A stretch of DNA of 32,002 bases from Thermogemmatispora sp. (GTDB lineage Bacteria > Chloroflexota > Ktedonobacteria > Ktedonobacterales > Ktedonobacteraceae). Made by a program: the position numbers and the translations under genes. This document shows positions 31,707-32,002 of this stretch, one piece after another; within the stretch, counting starts at the first letter, position 1, and every line of letters starts with the position of its first letter. The DNA is taken from contig NZ_JADGHT010000012.1 of NCBI RefSeq assembly GCF_019683755.1, positions 1 through 32,002 on the forward strand, in the 5' to 3' direction. Under the pieces are notes generated by a model, which was given only the letters and a program-made list of their open reading frames with translations, had not been told where the DNA came from and searched no databases.

Positions 31707-31832
31707 ATAAGGAGCGGCGCAACCTGTTCCCATTGGCAGGAAGAGGTTTCGCGCTGCGTCAACCCTCTGGCAGGTTATCAGCACGCGGCGCGACTCTCTC
31801 AGGTCGCGCCCAATTCTTTTGTTGTTTTGTTG
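31707..31832 (+). ncRNA. Candidate short RNA or attenuated leader
   Basis: From the expected start near 31707 to the terminator is about 105-125 bases with no coding frame of note. AACCTG (near 31720) can pair with CAGGTT (near 31770) or partly with AGGTT (near 31745), so alternative folds exist. GGCGC near the 5' end could also pair with the 3' arm of the terminator. It may be a free small RNA or a leader controlling the gene that follows. No known riboswitch class recognised. Confidence 0.45.
31787..31832 (+). terminator. Intrinsic terminator
   Basis: GGCGCGAC (31787-31794) pairs with GTCGCGCC (31803-31810) around an 8-base loop, followed by CAATTCTTTTGTTGTTTTG. An eight-pair GC stem with a T-rich tail. 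Confidence 0.7.
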
Positions 31833-31870
31833 GCTGACTGGCTTGGCTCAGCTCGGTTCGCTTTGGCTTG

Positions 31871-32002
31871 ATGACGAGGAGAAAGCGTACACGACGGTCA
31901 GCAGCAGCAGCAGCAGCAGTAAGGAGGAGTGGGGCAAAGTTGCGATGGCATAGAGAGGCAGCAGCTCGGGGCTGGGAACGTTACCAGCGCTATCGTACGC
32001 TG
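31871..32002 (+). CDS. Start of an unknown basic protein (runs off the window)
   Basis: A frame open from ATG 31871 to the last base, 44 codons, arginine-rich (MTRRKRTRRS) with an alanine run encoded by CAG/GCA repeats. No ribosome binding site precedes that ATG. In the same frame TTG 31940 follows AAGGAGG (31921-31927) at 12 bases and may be the true start. Another frame from GTG 31929 is also open to the edge. I do not recognise the protein. Confidence 0.3.
   Translation, partial: MTRRKRTRRSAAAAAAVRRSGAKLRWHREAAARGWERYQRYRTL
31899..31919. repeat. (CAG)7 trinucleotide repeat
   Basis: Seven CAG units just before the AAGGAGG ribosome-binding-like sequence, within or immediately before the coding start of the last gene. 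Length variation would add or remove alanines, or shift spacing without changing frame. Confidence 0.6.

Noticed and set aside
31899-31919. (CAG)7 as a CRISPR-like or mobile repeat
   Set aside because: A simple trinucleotide run with no spacers or flanking duplication.

Overview
The window looks like chromosomal DNA of a GC-rich Chloroflexota bacterium, probably class Ktedonobacteria (Thermogemmatispora-like). This is an inference from protein style: RNase J, a long-linker FtsK, DUF5666 lipoproteins, many two-component systems and GTG/TTG starts. No marker gene here proves it. I see no phage, insertion sequence, CRISPR array or rRNA. Most of the window is ordinary chromosome, with some accessory character at the left end.

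Left end (1-3.4 kb): the tail of an unknown gene overlaps a more AT-rich gene resembling one subunit of a Bpu10I-type restriction endonuclease. Next comes the most interesting locus: a carboxymuconolactone decarboxylase/AhpD-family gene interrupted by a single TGA exactly where the second cysteine of the catalytic CxxC should be. A SECIS-like hairpin follows at the right distance, so it reads as a CxxU selenoprotein. A small helical protein, a YtxH-like protein and a stand-alone receiver protein follow.

4.1-9.3 kb: tRNA-Lys(TTT) with a nested terminator; an fdrA-DUF1116 pair (subunits of an oxamate/ureide carbamoyltransferase-like complex); and a secreted phosphoesterase on the opposite strand.

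9.9-16.5 kb, all minus strand: a response regulator and histidine kinase, then a DUF5666 lipoprotein, a MacA/HlyD-like adaptor, a MacB-type ATPase and an FtsX-like permease. This reads as a sensory module driving an efflux or envelope ABC system. Two sets of direct repeats with 11-bp period lie upstream of the regulator.

17.2-25.8 kb: tRNA-Thr(TGT) with a good sigma70-type promoter, an acyl-CoA dehydrogenase, RNase J, the FtsK/SpoIIIE translocase, and trmD convergent to ftsK.

25.9-32 kb: a tight operon of a soluble PAS histidine kinase, an OmpR-type regulator and a zinc-metalloprotease lipoprotein; then a uroporphyrinogen decarboxylase-family protein. A near-consensus promoter at the end of that gene is followed about 90 bases later by an intrinsic terminator, suggesting a short RNA or an attenuated leader in front of a gene that runs off the window.
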